This document shows positions 11,325-22,002 of a DNA stretch of 64,000 nucleotides, piece by piece. The notes under the pieces are model-generated. The model saw nothing but the letters and a program-made list of their open reading frames with translations. It was not told the DNA's origin and did not search any database. Both the position numbers and the translations under genes were made by a program. Every line of letters begins with the position of its first letter. Within the stretch, counting starts at the first letter, position 1. Origin of the DNA: Azohydromonas australica DSM 1124 (GTDB lineage Bacteria; Pseudomonadota; Gammaproteobacteria; Burkholderiales; Burkholderiaceae_C); contig NZ_KE387204.1 in assembly GCF_000430725.1 (NCBI RefSeq), forward strand, positions 255,241 through 319,240, written 5' to 3'.

Positions 11325-11639
11325 CCAGCACCGGCGAGTGGATCGTGGCCGCGCTGCTGCTGCTCAGCGGCGCGATGGTGCTGGCCGCCGGGCTGGGCCT
11401 GTGGCGGCTGCCGGACTTCTTCCTGCGCATGCACGCGCCGGCGCTGGCCTCGACGCTGGCGGCGTGGATCGTCACGCTGGCCTCCATCGTCTATTTCTCG
11501 GCCCGGGGCGAGGGCCTGTCGCTGCACGTGTGGCTGATCATCATCGTGCTGTCCGTCACCGCGCCGGTGACGACCATGGTGCTGGCCCGCGCGGCGCTGT
11601 TCCGCCACCGCCAGGCCGGGGACGCCATGCCGCCCGCGC

Positions 11640-14597
<2,958 letters not shown>

Positions 14598-14769
14598 GGG
14601 GGGTACTGCTTGGGCAAGGCGGGGACAGGCAACCCTCCATTTTCTCCTGTCCGGCGCCTGCCGCTCCACGGCCGCGGCGAGGCGGCTTGATGCGCCTCAA
14701 TCCCGGGCTACGGGCAGCGTGCGCCGGCACGGCGCCCACGGGCCGGCCGGTGCACAAGCCACTGCGCCC

Positions 14770-16683
14770 CTATTGCTGCTCTTCCTGCGCCTGCGAGGCC
14801 ATGCGCGCCGGCGCGTTGACGGCGCCGTAGCCGTCGTAGCCGCCCAGGCGCTGCACCAGCTCGAAGAAGAAGCCCGCGCCGGCGTAGCCCTCGGTGTAGG
14901 CGTGCAGGTAGTCGCCCTGCGGGCTGCGGTCGAACAGCACGCCCGCCGCGCGCAGCCGCTGCACGAGTTCCGGCGCCACCTCGAAGCGGGTGGGCAGGTC
15001 GTCGTAGTAGTTGTCGGAGATGGGCACGAAGCGCACGCCCGCGCGCCGGAGCTTGTCCACCGCGGCGAACAGGTCGCTGCAGCCGAAGGCGATGTGCTGC
15101 ACGCCCACGCCGCCGCTGGCCTGCGCGGCCTGCGCCATGCGCGTGCGCTCGCTCATGCTCATGTTGAGCACCAGGCGCAGGTGCCGCGCCGCATCCGACA
15201 TGCCGGTGCTGCGGATCAGGCCGAAGGGGTCGGCGAACTTCACCGCGTCGCCCGCGTCCAGCCCCAGCACCGCGCGGCAGAACAGCACCCAGGTGTCGAG
15301 CCGGTCCGCCGTCAGGCCGACGGCCAGGTGGTCGATGCACTCCAGGCCCGCGCCGCCGGCGCCTTCGGCGGCCTCGGGTTCGAGGATGAAGTCCTTTTCG
15401 AACAGCCCGTTCTCGCCCAGCGCCTCGTCCACGAAGTGCAGCACGATGCCGCCCGGCGCCACGATCGAGGGCAGCCGCTGCTCGCCCGTGCCCGTGGGCG
15501 CGTCGTAGCGCGCGGACTGCAGCGCCGTGGCGCGGTTCAGCGCGCCCACCGGGTCGTCCGTCCGCAGCCCCAGCGCGCACACCGAGGGCCCTTGCAGGCT
15601 GAAACGCTCGCGCGCGGCCGGCGTGGCCTGCTGGTTGAGCACCAGGTTGACGCCGCCCTGGCGGAACAGCGTCACGGCTTTGGAGCGGTGCCGCCCGGCG
15701 AAGCGGAAGCCCAGCTGCCGCACCAGGTGGCCCAGCGCCTCGGCATGCGCGCCGTCCACCGCGAACTCGATGAAGCTCAGGCCGCTGAAGCGCGGCACCG
15801 GCGGCGGGTTGAACAGCACCTGGCGCTGCAGCAGCCGCGCCGCGTGGGCGTCCTCGCCCTGCGCCTGCTCCAGGCGCTGGCGCACCTCGCTCTCCAGCCA
15901 CAGCAGCGAGCGCATGGCGTCCACCGCGATGCGGCGGTTGGGCGTGGCGCGGAACACGTCGTTGAAGATCTCCAGCGACAGCGGCCCGCCGTAGCCCGCG
16001 CGCGCGCACTGCTCGAAGAAGCCCACCACGTCGAACTGGCCCTGGCCGGGGAAGTTGCGGTGGTGGCGCGCCCAGTCGATCACGTCCAGGCCCATCAGCG
16101 GCGCGTCGGCCATCTGCACGAAGAAGAGCTTTTCGCCCACGTCGGCGATGCCCTGCGGGCTGTCCTTGAGCGAGGCCGTGTGGAAGCTGTCCACGATCAG
16201 CCCCAGATGCGGATGGTCCGCCCGCTGCACGATGTCCCAGGCCTGGCGCCACTTGTTGACGTGCCGGCCCCAAGCCAGGGCCTCGAAGCCGATGCGCAGG
16301 TTGCGCCGCGCGGCGCGATCGGCCAGCACGTGCAGCTGCTCGGCGGCGAGCTGCGGGTCGGGCAGCGCCAGCGGCGAGGTGTTGGAGCACACCAGCACCA
16401 TCGGGCAGCCCAGCGCCTCCATCAGGTCGAACTTCTTCTCGGCGCGCACCAGGCTGCGCTCGAAGGCATCCTGGGGCATGCCCTCGAAGTCGCGGAAGGG
16501 CTGGAACAGCTCGACCTTCAGGCCCAGGTCGTCGCACTGCTGCCGCAGCTCGGCGGCGGACATGCGCGCGTTGGTGAAGTCGGGCTCGAACAGCTCGATG
16601 CCGTCGAAGCGCGCGGCGGCGATCGCCTGCAGCTTGTCGCGCAGCGTGCCGGAGAGGGAAACGGTGGCGATGGAGCGGCGCAT
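14770..16683 (-). CDS. quiC: QuiC-type 3-dehydroshikimate dehydratase fused to an HPPD-like domain
   Basis: 637 residues. The N-terminal half (about 1-280) is a sugar-isomerase-like TIM barrel with IATVSLSGTLRDKLQAIAAA, FDGIELFEPDF and metal-ligand stretches such as LGLIVDSFHTAS and LSLEIFNDVF. The C-terminal half (about 310-637) is a 4-hydroxyphenylpyruvate dioxygenase-like vicinal-oxygen-chelate pair ending near GYAGAGFFFELVQRLGGYDG. This two-domain form is the QuiC1 class, which converts 3-dehydroshikimate to protocatechuate in quinate/shikimate catabolism. Its neighbours, shikimate dehydrogenase and a TRAP transporter, agree. The ATG at 16683 (MRRSIATVSL) matches the family start. Confidence 0.87.
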   Translation of the reverse strand: MRRSIATVSLSGTLRDKLQAIAAARFDGIELFEPDFTNARMSAAELRQQCDDLGLKVELFQPFRDFEGMPQDAFERSLVRAEKKFDLMEALGCPMVLVCSNTSPLALPDPQLAAEQLHVLADRAARRNLRIGFEALAWGRHVNKWRQAWDIVQRADHPHLGLIVDSFHTASLKDSPQGIADVGEKLFFVQMADAPLMGLDVIDWARHHRNFPGQGQFDVVGFFEQCARAGYGGPLSLEIFNDVFRATPNRRIAVDAMRSLLWLESEVRQRLEQAQGEDAHAARLLQRQVLFNPPPVPRFSGLSFIEFAVDGAHAEALGHLVRQLGFRFAGRHRSKAVTLFRQGGVNLVLNQQATPAARERFSLQGPSVCALGLRTDDPVGALNRATALQSARYDAPTGTGEQRLPSIVAPGGIVLHFVDEALGENGLFEKDFILEPEAAEGAGGAGLECIDHLAVGLTADRLDTWVLFCRAVLGLDAGDAVKFADPFGLIRSTGMSDAARHLRLVLNMSMSERTRMAQAAQASGGVGVQHIAFGCSDLFAAVDKLRRAGVRFVPISDNYYDDLPTRFEVAPELVQRLRAAGVLFDRSPQGDYLHAYTEGYAGAGFFFELVQRLGGYDGYGAVNAPARMASQAQEEQQ

Positions 16684-16703
16684 GGGGAAGGGCCTCGTCG
16701 GGT

Positions 16704-17594
16704 TCAGGCCGCGCGCTCGGCCAGCAGGCGGCGGAAATGGGCGTCGATGCGCGCGGCATCGGGCTCGCGCCCGGTGAAGAGCTTGAAGGCGCCCACGGCC
16801 TGGCCCACGGCCATGCCGCCGCCGTCCACCGTGGGGCAGCCCTTGGCGCGCGCGGCCTTGAGCAGCGCGGTGTCGATGGGGAAGTACACGACCTCCGACA
16901 CCCACAGCTCCGGGCGCAGCAGCTCCTCGGCCAGGGGCAGGCCCGGCATCTTGTCCATGCCCATCGGGGTGGCGTGGATCAGGCCCGTGGCGTCGGCGAT
17001 GCCGCCGGCGATGTCGGCCGCGGCCACGGCCCGGCCCGCGCCGTAGAGGCGGTTGAGCTCGGCGGCCAGCCCTTCAGCACGCGCCGGGTCCACGTCGAAA
17101 AGGCGCAGCTCCTGCACGCCCATGCGCAGCGCCGCGTGCGCGATGGCCGAGCCCGCGCCGCCGGTGCCCAGCAGCAGGACACGGGACAAGTCCGCGTCAG
17201 GCAGCTGGCGCTGGAAATTCCAGGACCAGCCCGAGCCGTCGGTGTTGTGGCCGATGAGCTTGCCGTCGCGGTGCACCACGGTGTTGACCGCGCCCATGGC
17301 GCGCGCCTCGTCGGAGAGGTCGTCCAGCAACGGGATGACGGCCTGCTTGCAGGGGAAGGTGATGTTCAGCCCGGCAAAGCCCATCGTGCGCACGGCCGCC
17401 AGCAGCGTGGGCAGCAGCTCGGGGCCGGACTGGGTGGTGTCCAGGTCGATGAGCTGGTAGTGCATGCGCAGGCCGTGGTGGCGCGCTTCCTCCTCCTGCA
17501 TCGCGGGCGTGAGCGAGCGCTGGATGCCCGCGCCGATCAGGCCCACGAGCAGCTTGTTGTGGGGAAAGGCCATGGGGGTGGAGGAGGCGGTCAT
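16704..17594 (-). CDS. aroE: shikimate/quinate dehydrogenase, AroE family
   Basis: 296 residues. The substrate domain begins VGLIGAGIQRSLTPAMQEEE and has the catalytic lysine in NITFPCKQAVIPLLDDLS and the aspartate in GHNTDGSGW. The nucleotide domain has LLLGTGGAGSAIAHAAL, followed by FDVDPAR, where an acidic residue after the second strand could favour NAD. The family interconverts shikimate or quinate with the dehydro forms. Placed directly before quiC and behind a transporter, it probably works in the catabolic direction and is not the biosynthetic AroE. The start at 17594 (MTASSTPM) was chosen; ATG 17573 (MAFPHNKLL) is an alternative. Confidence 0.87.
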   Translation of the reverse strand: MTASSTPMAFPHNKLLVGLIGAGIQRSLTPAMQEEEARHHGLRMHYQLIDLDTTQSGPELLPTLLAAVRTMGFAGLNITFPCKQAVIPLLDDLSDEARAMGAVNTVVHRDGKLIGHNTDGSGWSWNFQRQLPDADLSRVLLLGTGGAGSAIAHAALRMGVQELRLFDVDPARAEGLAAELNRLYGAGRAVAAADIAGGIADATGLIHATPMGMDKMPGLPLAEELLRPELWVSEVVYFPIDTALLKAARAKGCPTVDGGGMAVGQAVGAFKLFTGREPDAARIDAHFRRLLAERAA

Positions 17595-17619
17595 GGTGGG
17601 GTGTGGAAGTCGTTGAGGC

Positions 17620-17647
17620 AAAGAAAAGGGGCGGCCGAGGCCGCCCC
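17620..17647 (-). terminator. intrinsic terminator after dctP (minus strand)
   Basis: GGGGCGGCC (17628-17636) pairs perfectly with GGCCGCCCC (17639-17647). Read on the minus strand it is followed by TTTTCTT. It lies just beyond the dctP stop and 26 nt before the aroE start, so it should reduce read-through from the transporter genes into aroE-quiC. Confidence 0.7.
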
Positions 17648-17661
17648 CCAAAGCGCAGCGC

Positions 17662-18669
17662 TTACTTGCGGACCTTGGCGATCTCGGCGTTGAGCGCCTT
17701 GACGGTGTCGGCACCGACCACCGCGGTCTGCTTCTCGATCACGGGCTTGACCTTGGCGCGCAGCTTCTCGACCTCGGCCGGGGCCAGCTGCGTGACCTGC
17801 ATGCCGGCCTTCTTCAGGTCGTCCAGGGCCACGTCGGCCTGGGTGCGCGAGAGGCCGCGCTGGAACGTGGTGGCCTGCGCGGCGGCGTCGGTGATGAGCG
17901 CCTTCTCGTCCGCGTTGAGCTTGTCCCAGAACTTCTTGCTCACGATCACGGCCTGCGTGTTGTAGATGTGGTGCGTGAGCGTGAGGTACTTCTGCACCTC
18001 GTTGAACTTGTTGGCGCGGATGACGGTGGCCGGGTTCTCCTGGCCGTCGATGGCCTTCTGCTCCAGCGCCGGGTACACCTCGGGGAAGGGCATGGGCGTG
18101 GCGTTGGCGCCCAGCGCATTGAAGAGGTCGATGTAGATGGGCGACTGGATGACGCGGATCTTCAGGCCCGCGATGTCCTCGGCCTTGGCGATGGCGCGCT
18201 TGCTGTTGGTGAGGTCGCGGAAGCCCAGGTCCCAGTAGTTCAGGCCCACCAGGCCCTTGGGCTCCAGCTTGGCGAACAGGCCCTTGCCGAAGGCGCCGTC
18301 GGTCACGGCATCGGCTTCCTGCGCGGTGTTGAACAGGAAGGGGAAGTCGTAGACCGCGAACTCCTTGACCTGCGACTGCAGGATGCCGGCGTTGAGCACC
18401 GTCATCTCCAGCGTGCCGCCCTGCAGCGCGGAGACGGTCTGCACGTCACCGCCCAGCGTGCCGCCCGGGAACAGCTTCACCGTGATCTTGCCGCCGGACT
18501 TCTGCGACACGAGGTCGGCGAACTTCTGCGCGCCCTGGCCCTGCGGATGCTCCTTGGGGTTCTGGAACGCGAACTTGATGGTGTGTTCCTTGATGTCGGC
18601 GGCGCTGGCGCCCAGGGGCAGCAGCGCGACGACGGCAGCGGCGGCAAAGAGGGTGCGGACGAGCTTCAT
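17662..18669 (-). CDS. dctP: TRAP transporter substrate-binding protein, DctP family
   Basis: 335 residues with a signal peptide (MKLVRTLFAAAAVVALLPLGASA, cleavage after ASA near residue 23). The mature protein has the DctP fold: LGFRDLTNSKRAI and the substrate-clamp region AEDIAGLKIRVIQSPIYIDL, then GQENPATVIRANKFNEVQKY. The arginine in LKIRVIQS is the usual carboxylate ligand of the family. It delivers an organic acid to DctQM in the inner membrane. The gene context points to quinate, shikimate or a related hydroaromatic acid, but this is inference. GGAGA lies upstream of the ATG. It follows dctM after a stem-loop and precedes a terminator. Confidence 0.9.
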   Translation of the reverse strand: MKLVRTLFAAAAVVALLPLGASAADIKEHTIKFAFQNPKEHPQGQGAQKFADLVSQKSGGKITVKLFPGGTLGGDVQTVSALQGGTLEMTVLNAGILQSQVKEFAVYDFPFLFNTAQEADAVTDGAFGKGLFAKLEPKGLVGLNYWDLGFRDLTNSKRAIAKAEDIAGLKIRVIQSPIYIDLFNALGANATPMPFPEVYPALEQKAIDGQENPATVIRANKFNEVQKYLTLTHHIYNTQAVIVSKKFWDKLNADEKALITDAAAQATTFQRGLSRTQADVALDDLKKAGMQVTQLAPAEVEKLRAKVKPVIEKQTAVVGADTVKALNAEIAKVRK

Positions 18670-18733
18670 GGAATGGTCTCCGGGATTCGTGTTGGAGGAG
18701 CGGACAGGAATTGCAGGCAGGGTCGGACGAAGC

Positions 18734-18760
18734 GGCCGGCGCCCGCACAAGGCGCCAGCC
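18734..18760 (-). repeat. stem-loop between dctM and dctP
   Basis: GGCCGGCGCC (18734-18743) and GGCGCCAGCC (18751-18760) form a 10-bp stem with one G-U pair around a 7-nt loop, in the 100-nt gap between dctM and dctP and with no T tract. Such hairpins often stabilise part of a message so that the periplasmic binding protein is made in excess. That role is inferred here. Confidence 0.45.
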
Positions 18761-18769
18761 GTTGCACCG

Positions 18770-20050
18770 TCAACTGGCGAACCAGCGCGCCGGCACGGTG
18801 ACGATGGAGGGGAAGAACACCATCAAAAACATGACGATGAACTGCGCGGTCATGAACGGGATGACGCCGCGGGTGACCTCGTCCATCTTCATGCGGCCCA
18901 CGCCGGCCACGACGTTGAGCACCGTGCCCACCGGCGGCGTGATCAGGCCGATGGCGTTGTTGATGATGAACAGCACGCCGAAGTAGACGGGGTCGATCCC
19001 CGCGGCCTTGATCACGGGCATCAGCACCGGGGTCATGATCAGGATGGTGGGCGTCATGTCCATGGCGGTGCCCACGGCCATGACCAGGAACATGATGGCG
19101 ATGAGCAGCAGCGTCTGGTTGCCCATGAAGGGCTCCAGCAGGCTGATCATCTGGCTGGGGATGTCGGCCACGGTGATGAGCCAGGCCGAGACCATCGCGG
19201 CGGCCACCAGGAACATGATCACGGCGGTGGTCTTGGCCGCCGAGACGAACACGCCGTAGAGCTGGTTGAGCTTCATCTCGCGGTACACCAGCATCGACAC
19301 CAGCAGCGCGTACACGGCGGCCACCACGGCGGCCTCGGTCGGGGTGAAGACGCCCATCTTCAGGCCCACGATCACGATCACCGGCAGCCCCAGCGCCCAC
19401 AGCGACTGGCGCAGCGCGGCGAGCTGCTCCTTGAGGCTGGCCTTGGGCGGGGGCTGAATGTTCTCGCGCTTGGCCACGAAGTACCAGGCGATGGCGATGG
19501 AGGTGCCCATCAGGATGCCCGGCACGATCCCGGCCAGGAACAGCTTGGAGATGGAGACGTTGGCCGCGACGCCGAAGATCACGAAGCCGATGGACGGCGG
19601 AATGATCGGCGCGATGATGCCGGCCGAGGCGATGAGGCCGCCGCTCTTGGCCTTGTCGTGGCCCGCCTTGACCATCATGGGCAGCAAGAGCGCTGCCAGC
19701 GCGGCGGTGTCGGCCACGGCCGAGCCCGAGAGCGCGGCGAGCATGCACGCCGCCAGGATCGCCACGAAGCCCAGCCCGCCCCTCTTGTGGCCCACCAGCG
19801 TCAGCGCCAGCTTGACGATGCGCGCGGACAGGCCGCCGACGTTCATGATCTCGCCGGCGAGCATGAAGAAGGGCACGGCCAGCAGCGGGAAGCTGTCGGC
19901 GCCGTTGATCACGTTCTGCGCCAGGATCTGCGCGTCGAACATGTCCAGGTGCCACATCAGCGCCACGCCCGACACCAGCAGCGAGTACGCGATCGGGATG
20001 CCCAGCGCCATGGCGCCCAGCAGCGAGCCCAGGAAGATGAAGACGGTCAT
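18770..20050 (-). CDS. dctM: TRAP transporter large permease, DctM family
   Basis: 426 residues, about 12 membrane helices. Family landmarks are the N-terminal PIAYSLLVSGVALMWHL, AVPFFMLAGEIMNVGGLSAR, and SGSAVADTAALAALLLPMMV followed by IIAPIIPPSIGFVIFG. It forms the sodium-driven transport channel for the substrate captured by DctP. AAGGA lies 8 nt before the ATG. It lies 37 nt downstream of dctQ on the minus strand. Confidence 0.93.
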   Translation of the reverse strand: MTVFIFLGSLLGAMALGIPIAYSLLVSGVALMWHLDMFDAQILAQNVINGADSFPLLAVPFFMLAGEIMNVGGLSARIVKLALTLVGHKRGGLGFVAILAACMLAALSGSAVADTAALAALLLPMMVKAGHDKAKSGGLIASAGIIAPIIPPSIGFVIFGVAANVSISKLFLAGIVPGILMGTSIAIAWYFVAKRENIQPPPKASLKEQLAALRQSLWALGLPVIVIVGLKMGVFTPTEAAVVAAVYALLVSMLVYREMKLNQLYGVFVSAAKTTAVIMFLVAAAMVSAWLITVADIPSQMISLLEPFMGNQTLLLIAIMFLVMAVGTAMDMTPTILIMTPVLMPVIKAAGIDPVYFGVLFIINNAIGLITPPVGTVLNVVAGVGRMKMDEVTRGVIPFMTAQFIVMFLMVFFPSIVTVPARWFAS

Positions 20051-20087
20051 GGTGGAGTCCTTGTGCTTGTTCTGAGGCGGCGCGGCT

Positions 20088-20672
20088 TCAGCGCTGTGCG
20101 GCGGGGCGCGTGGGCTGGCCGTCGAGCTTCATGGGCTCGTCCAGGTGCAGGTCGTGCAGCGCGGCCAGGTCCTCGGACTCCTGCACCATCACCAGCTCCT
20201 CGTCGCGCACCTTGCCGGTGAGCGTGCGGATGAGATCGCGCAGCAGCAGCAGCGCCGCGGAGACGGCGAAGAACACGCCCGAGGCGTAGAAGATCGCCAC
20301 CGAGGCACCCGTCACCGGCGCCTGCACGTCGGCGTTGATCTGCGCCTGCACCAGGCTGCCCTGGAACAGCAGCCACGTGACGTAGAGCATGGCGAGCTGC
20401 GAGATCACCAGGCACACCTTCTTGCCCGTCTTGCCCAGGCGCGACACGAGCATGTCGGTGCCCAGGTGGCCGTGCTCCTTGATGGCCACGATGGCGCCCA
20501 GGAACGTCAGCCATACGAACAGCCAGCGCGAGACCTCCTCGCTCACGGTGATGCCGGAGTTGAAGGCGTAGCGCAGCACCACGTTGCCGAACACCAGCAC
20601 CACCATGATGGCCAGCGCCAGCGCAATGAGCGCGTCGAGCACGCGGCAGTAGCCGTCCAGGAATCGGTTCAT
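20088..20672 (-). CDS. dctQ: TRAP transporter small permease, DctQ family
   Basis: 194 residues with four predicted helices. GNVVLRYAFNSGITVSEEVS and RWLFVWLTFLGAIVAIKEHG are the classic DctQ signatures. An extended charged C-terminal tail (about 155-194) is longer than usual. It partners DctM. The ATG at 20672 follows GGAGACAAGCTC. It is the first gene of the transporter unit, with a strong candidate TetR operator 88-101 nt upstream. Confidence 0.92.
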   Translation of the reverse strand: MNRFLDGYCRVLDALIALALAIMVVLVFGNVVLRYAFNSGITVSEEVSRWLFVWLTFLGAIVAIKEHGHLGTDMLVSRLGKTGKKVCLVISQLAMLYVTWLLFQGSLVQAQINADVQAPVTGASVAIFYASGVFFAVSAALLLLRDLIRTLTGKVRDEELVMVQESEDLAALHDLHLDEPMKLDGQPTRPAAQR

Positions 20673-20759
20673 GAGCTTGTCTCCGTGTCGGGCACCGGGA
20701 ACGGCGCGTGGTTCTTGCGGCAAACGGCGCGGTCCTCATTTGCCGCGGATCAGAAATGT

Positions 20760-20773
20760 ACGAACTGGTTCGT
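20760..20773. promoter_or_regulatory. TetR-type operator ACGAACTGGTTCGT
   Basis: A perfect inverted repeat (ACGAAC, 2-nt centre, GTTCGT) in the promoter region of dctQMP and just downstream of a tetR gene. Its size and symmetry are typical of TetR-family operators. Regulation by the adjacent TetR protein is inferred. Confidence 0.6.
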
Positions 20774-20784
20774 TTTCCCGCGTT

Positions 20785-20800
20785 GGGATTAACCCCTAGA
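20785..20800 (-). repeat. conserved intergenic element GGGATTAACCCCTAGA
   Basis: Read toward dctQ it is TCTAGGGGTTAATCCC. It is related to the palindrome at 2461-2474 and to 51175-51189. It lies 12 nt upstream (in dctQ direction) of the TetR operator, so it is placed where a promoter or activator site would be. Confidence 0.4.
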
Positions 20801-20982
20801 TGCAGCGCAGCAAAGAAAACGGTTCCAGTTCGGATTTGGCGAAGGCGCAGGCGGGTGCACCCGGTCGCGCCTTGTGAGCAGAGAACGTATTACTTCCTCA
20901 AGCGTGGTGCCTAAATTCCACGCTGGGCGCGCGGGACGGCAGCCCGCGCCGGGCTGGAAGGGACGCGGGCCCGGGGCAGCGT

Positions 20983-21654
20983 TCAGCGCCGCACGAAGCG
21001 CACCACCATGTCCACGATGCTGTCGCGCCGCGCGGCGATGGCCTCGGGCGACTCCAGGTCGCGCTTGAAGATCAGCGAGAAGGTGTGGCGGTTGGCGACG
21101 TTGAAGACGCTTAAAGCGCTGATGGACATGTGCAGGTCCACCGGGTCGAGCCCCGCGCGGAACACGCCGGCCTCCACCCCGCGCTCGTAGACACGGCGCA
21201 CGGCGTCGATGGCGGGCACGTTGAGCTGCTGGATCACCTTGCTCTGCGCCATGAACTCGCCGCGGTGGATGTTCTCGTTCATCACCAGCCGGATGAAGTC
21301 CGGGTGCTCCCGCTGGTAGTCCACCGTGTGCGCCACCAGCCGGCGCAGCGCCTCCTCGGGGTCGAAATCTTCCAGGTGCAGCTGCGACTCGATCGCGCGC
21401 ATGGCGCTGTACGCGTTCTCCAGCACCGCGACGTACAGCCCCTCCTTGTTGCCGAAGTAGTAATAGAGCATGCGCTTGCTGGTGCGCGTGGCCTCGGCGA
21501 TCGCGTCCACGCGCGCACCGGCCAGGCCCTTGTCGGCGAACTCCCGCGTGGCCACGGCCAGGATGTCGGCCATCGTGCGTTCCGGGTCGTGCGTGCGCGT
21601 GCCCTCCGCCTTGGCCGTCGCGGCCCGGGGGGCGGAATGTACTGTCTCGTTCAT
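20983..21654 (-). CDS. TetR/AcrR-family transcriptional regulator
   Basis: 223 residues. The N-terminal DNA-binding domain (about 28-75) contains FADKGLAGARVDAIAEATRT and SKRMLYYYFGNKEGLYVAVL, the latter being the TetR recognition helix and following turn. The rest is the all-helical ligand-binding domain. Co-location with a shikimate-type catabolic and TRAP operon on the same strand suggests it controls that operon through the palindrome at 20760-20773, probably relieved by a pathway compound. The ATG at 21654 (MNETVHSAP) was chosen; the frame continues upstream but reads through promoter-like sequence. Confidence 0.87.
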   Translation of the reverse strand: MNETVHSAPRAATAKAEGTRTHDPERTMADILAVATREFADKGLAGARVDAIAEATRTSKRMLYYYFGNKEGLYVAVLENAYSAMRAIESQLHLEDFDPEEALRRLVAHTVDYQREHPDFIRLVMNENIHRGEFMAQSKVIQQLNVPAIDAVRRVYERGVEAGVFRAGLDPVDLHMSISALSVFNVANRHTFSLIFKRDLESPEAIAARRDSIVDMVVRFVRR

Positions 21655-21835
21655 GGCGCGCAGTGTAGGAGCCGCCATCCCCGGGCAAGCTGACAACCCC
21701 AGCGCTGACCTCCTGGTGGAAACCCTAAGCATCACCACTGGAAGCTTCGGACGCATCTCGGGTCGCGCGCCGCCAGCGCCGCTTCCACTTCAGCCGCCGC
21801 GCTGCAAGCGCAATGACCACTGCAGGCACCTGCCC

Positions 21836-21856
21836 GTCACGCGGCGGTCACGCGGC
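21836..21856 (+). repeat. tandem repeat GTCACGCGGC x2, 11-bp period
   Basis: GTCACGCGGC occurs at 21836-21845 and again at 21847-21856, about one helical turn apart and on the same strand. It sits about 150-165 nt upstream of hoxK, where an activator such as HoxA could bind. Only the repeat is observed. Confidence 0.4.
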
Positions 21857-21868
21857 ACCCGAAAAAAC

Positions 21869-21882
21869 TTGATGGCACTCAA
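21869..21882. promoter_or_regulatory. FNR/ANR-like box TTGATGGCACTCAA upstream of hoxK
   Basis: Matches TTGAT-N4-ATCAA at 9 of 10 positions and lies within the symmetric CTTGA-TGGCAC-TCAAG. Its centre is about 127 nt upstream of the hoxK start. It would link hydrogenase expression to low oxygen; binding is not shown. Confidence 0.4.
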
Positions 21883-22002
21883 GGGCTTAGCACGGCCGGC
21901 GTGCATGGTGGCGCGTGCGCCCGCCAGCGGCATGGAACTTGTGATCCCGTTGGCGACGCCCGGTCGGGAGAAGGGCGGCAGTTCCACGAACGGGAGACAC
22001 GG

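Larger units (their letters stand above)
20673..20982. other. promoter region upstream of the TRAP operon
   Basis: A 310-nt non-coding gap between the TetR gene and dctQ, both on the minus strand. It is AT-richer than its surroundings near 20740-20830 and contains the operator candidate 20760-20773 and the conserved element 20785-20800. No gene is seen. Confidence 0.6.
21655..22002. other. divergent promoter region of tetR and hoxK
   Basis: A 348-nt region without a gene. It holds the element GGAAACCCTAAG (21718-21729) near tetR, tandem 10-bp repeats (21836-21856) and an FNR-like box (21869-21882). The hoxK ribosome-binding site GGGAG is at 21992-21996. A sigma-54 promoter would be expected for an NtrC-type activator such as HoxA, but no copy with correct spacing was found. 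Confidence 0.6.

Noticed and set aside
16704-17594. Biosynthetic shikimate dehydrogenase
   Set aside because: Context with quiC, a TRAP transporter and a TetR regulator favours the catabolic role, although sequence alone cannot exclude biosynthesis.
21873-21886. TGGCAC-TCAAGG-GC as a sigma-54 promoter for hoxK
   Set aside because: GG and GC are separated by 9 bases where 10 are required, and the downstream half is not TTGC. The same bases fit an FNR-like box better.
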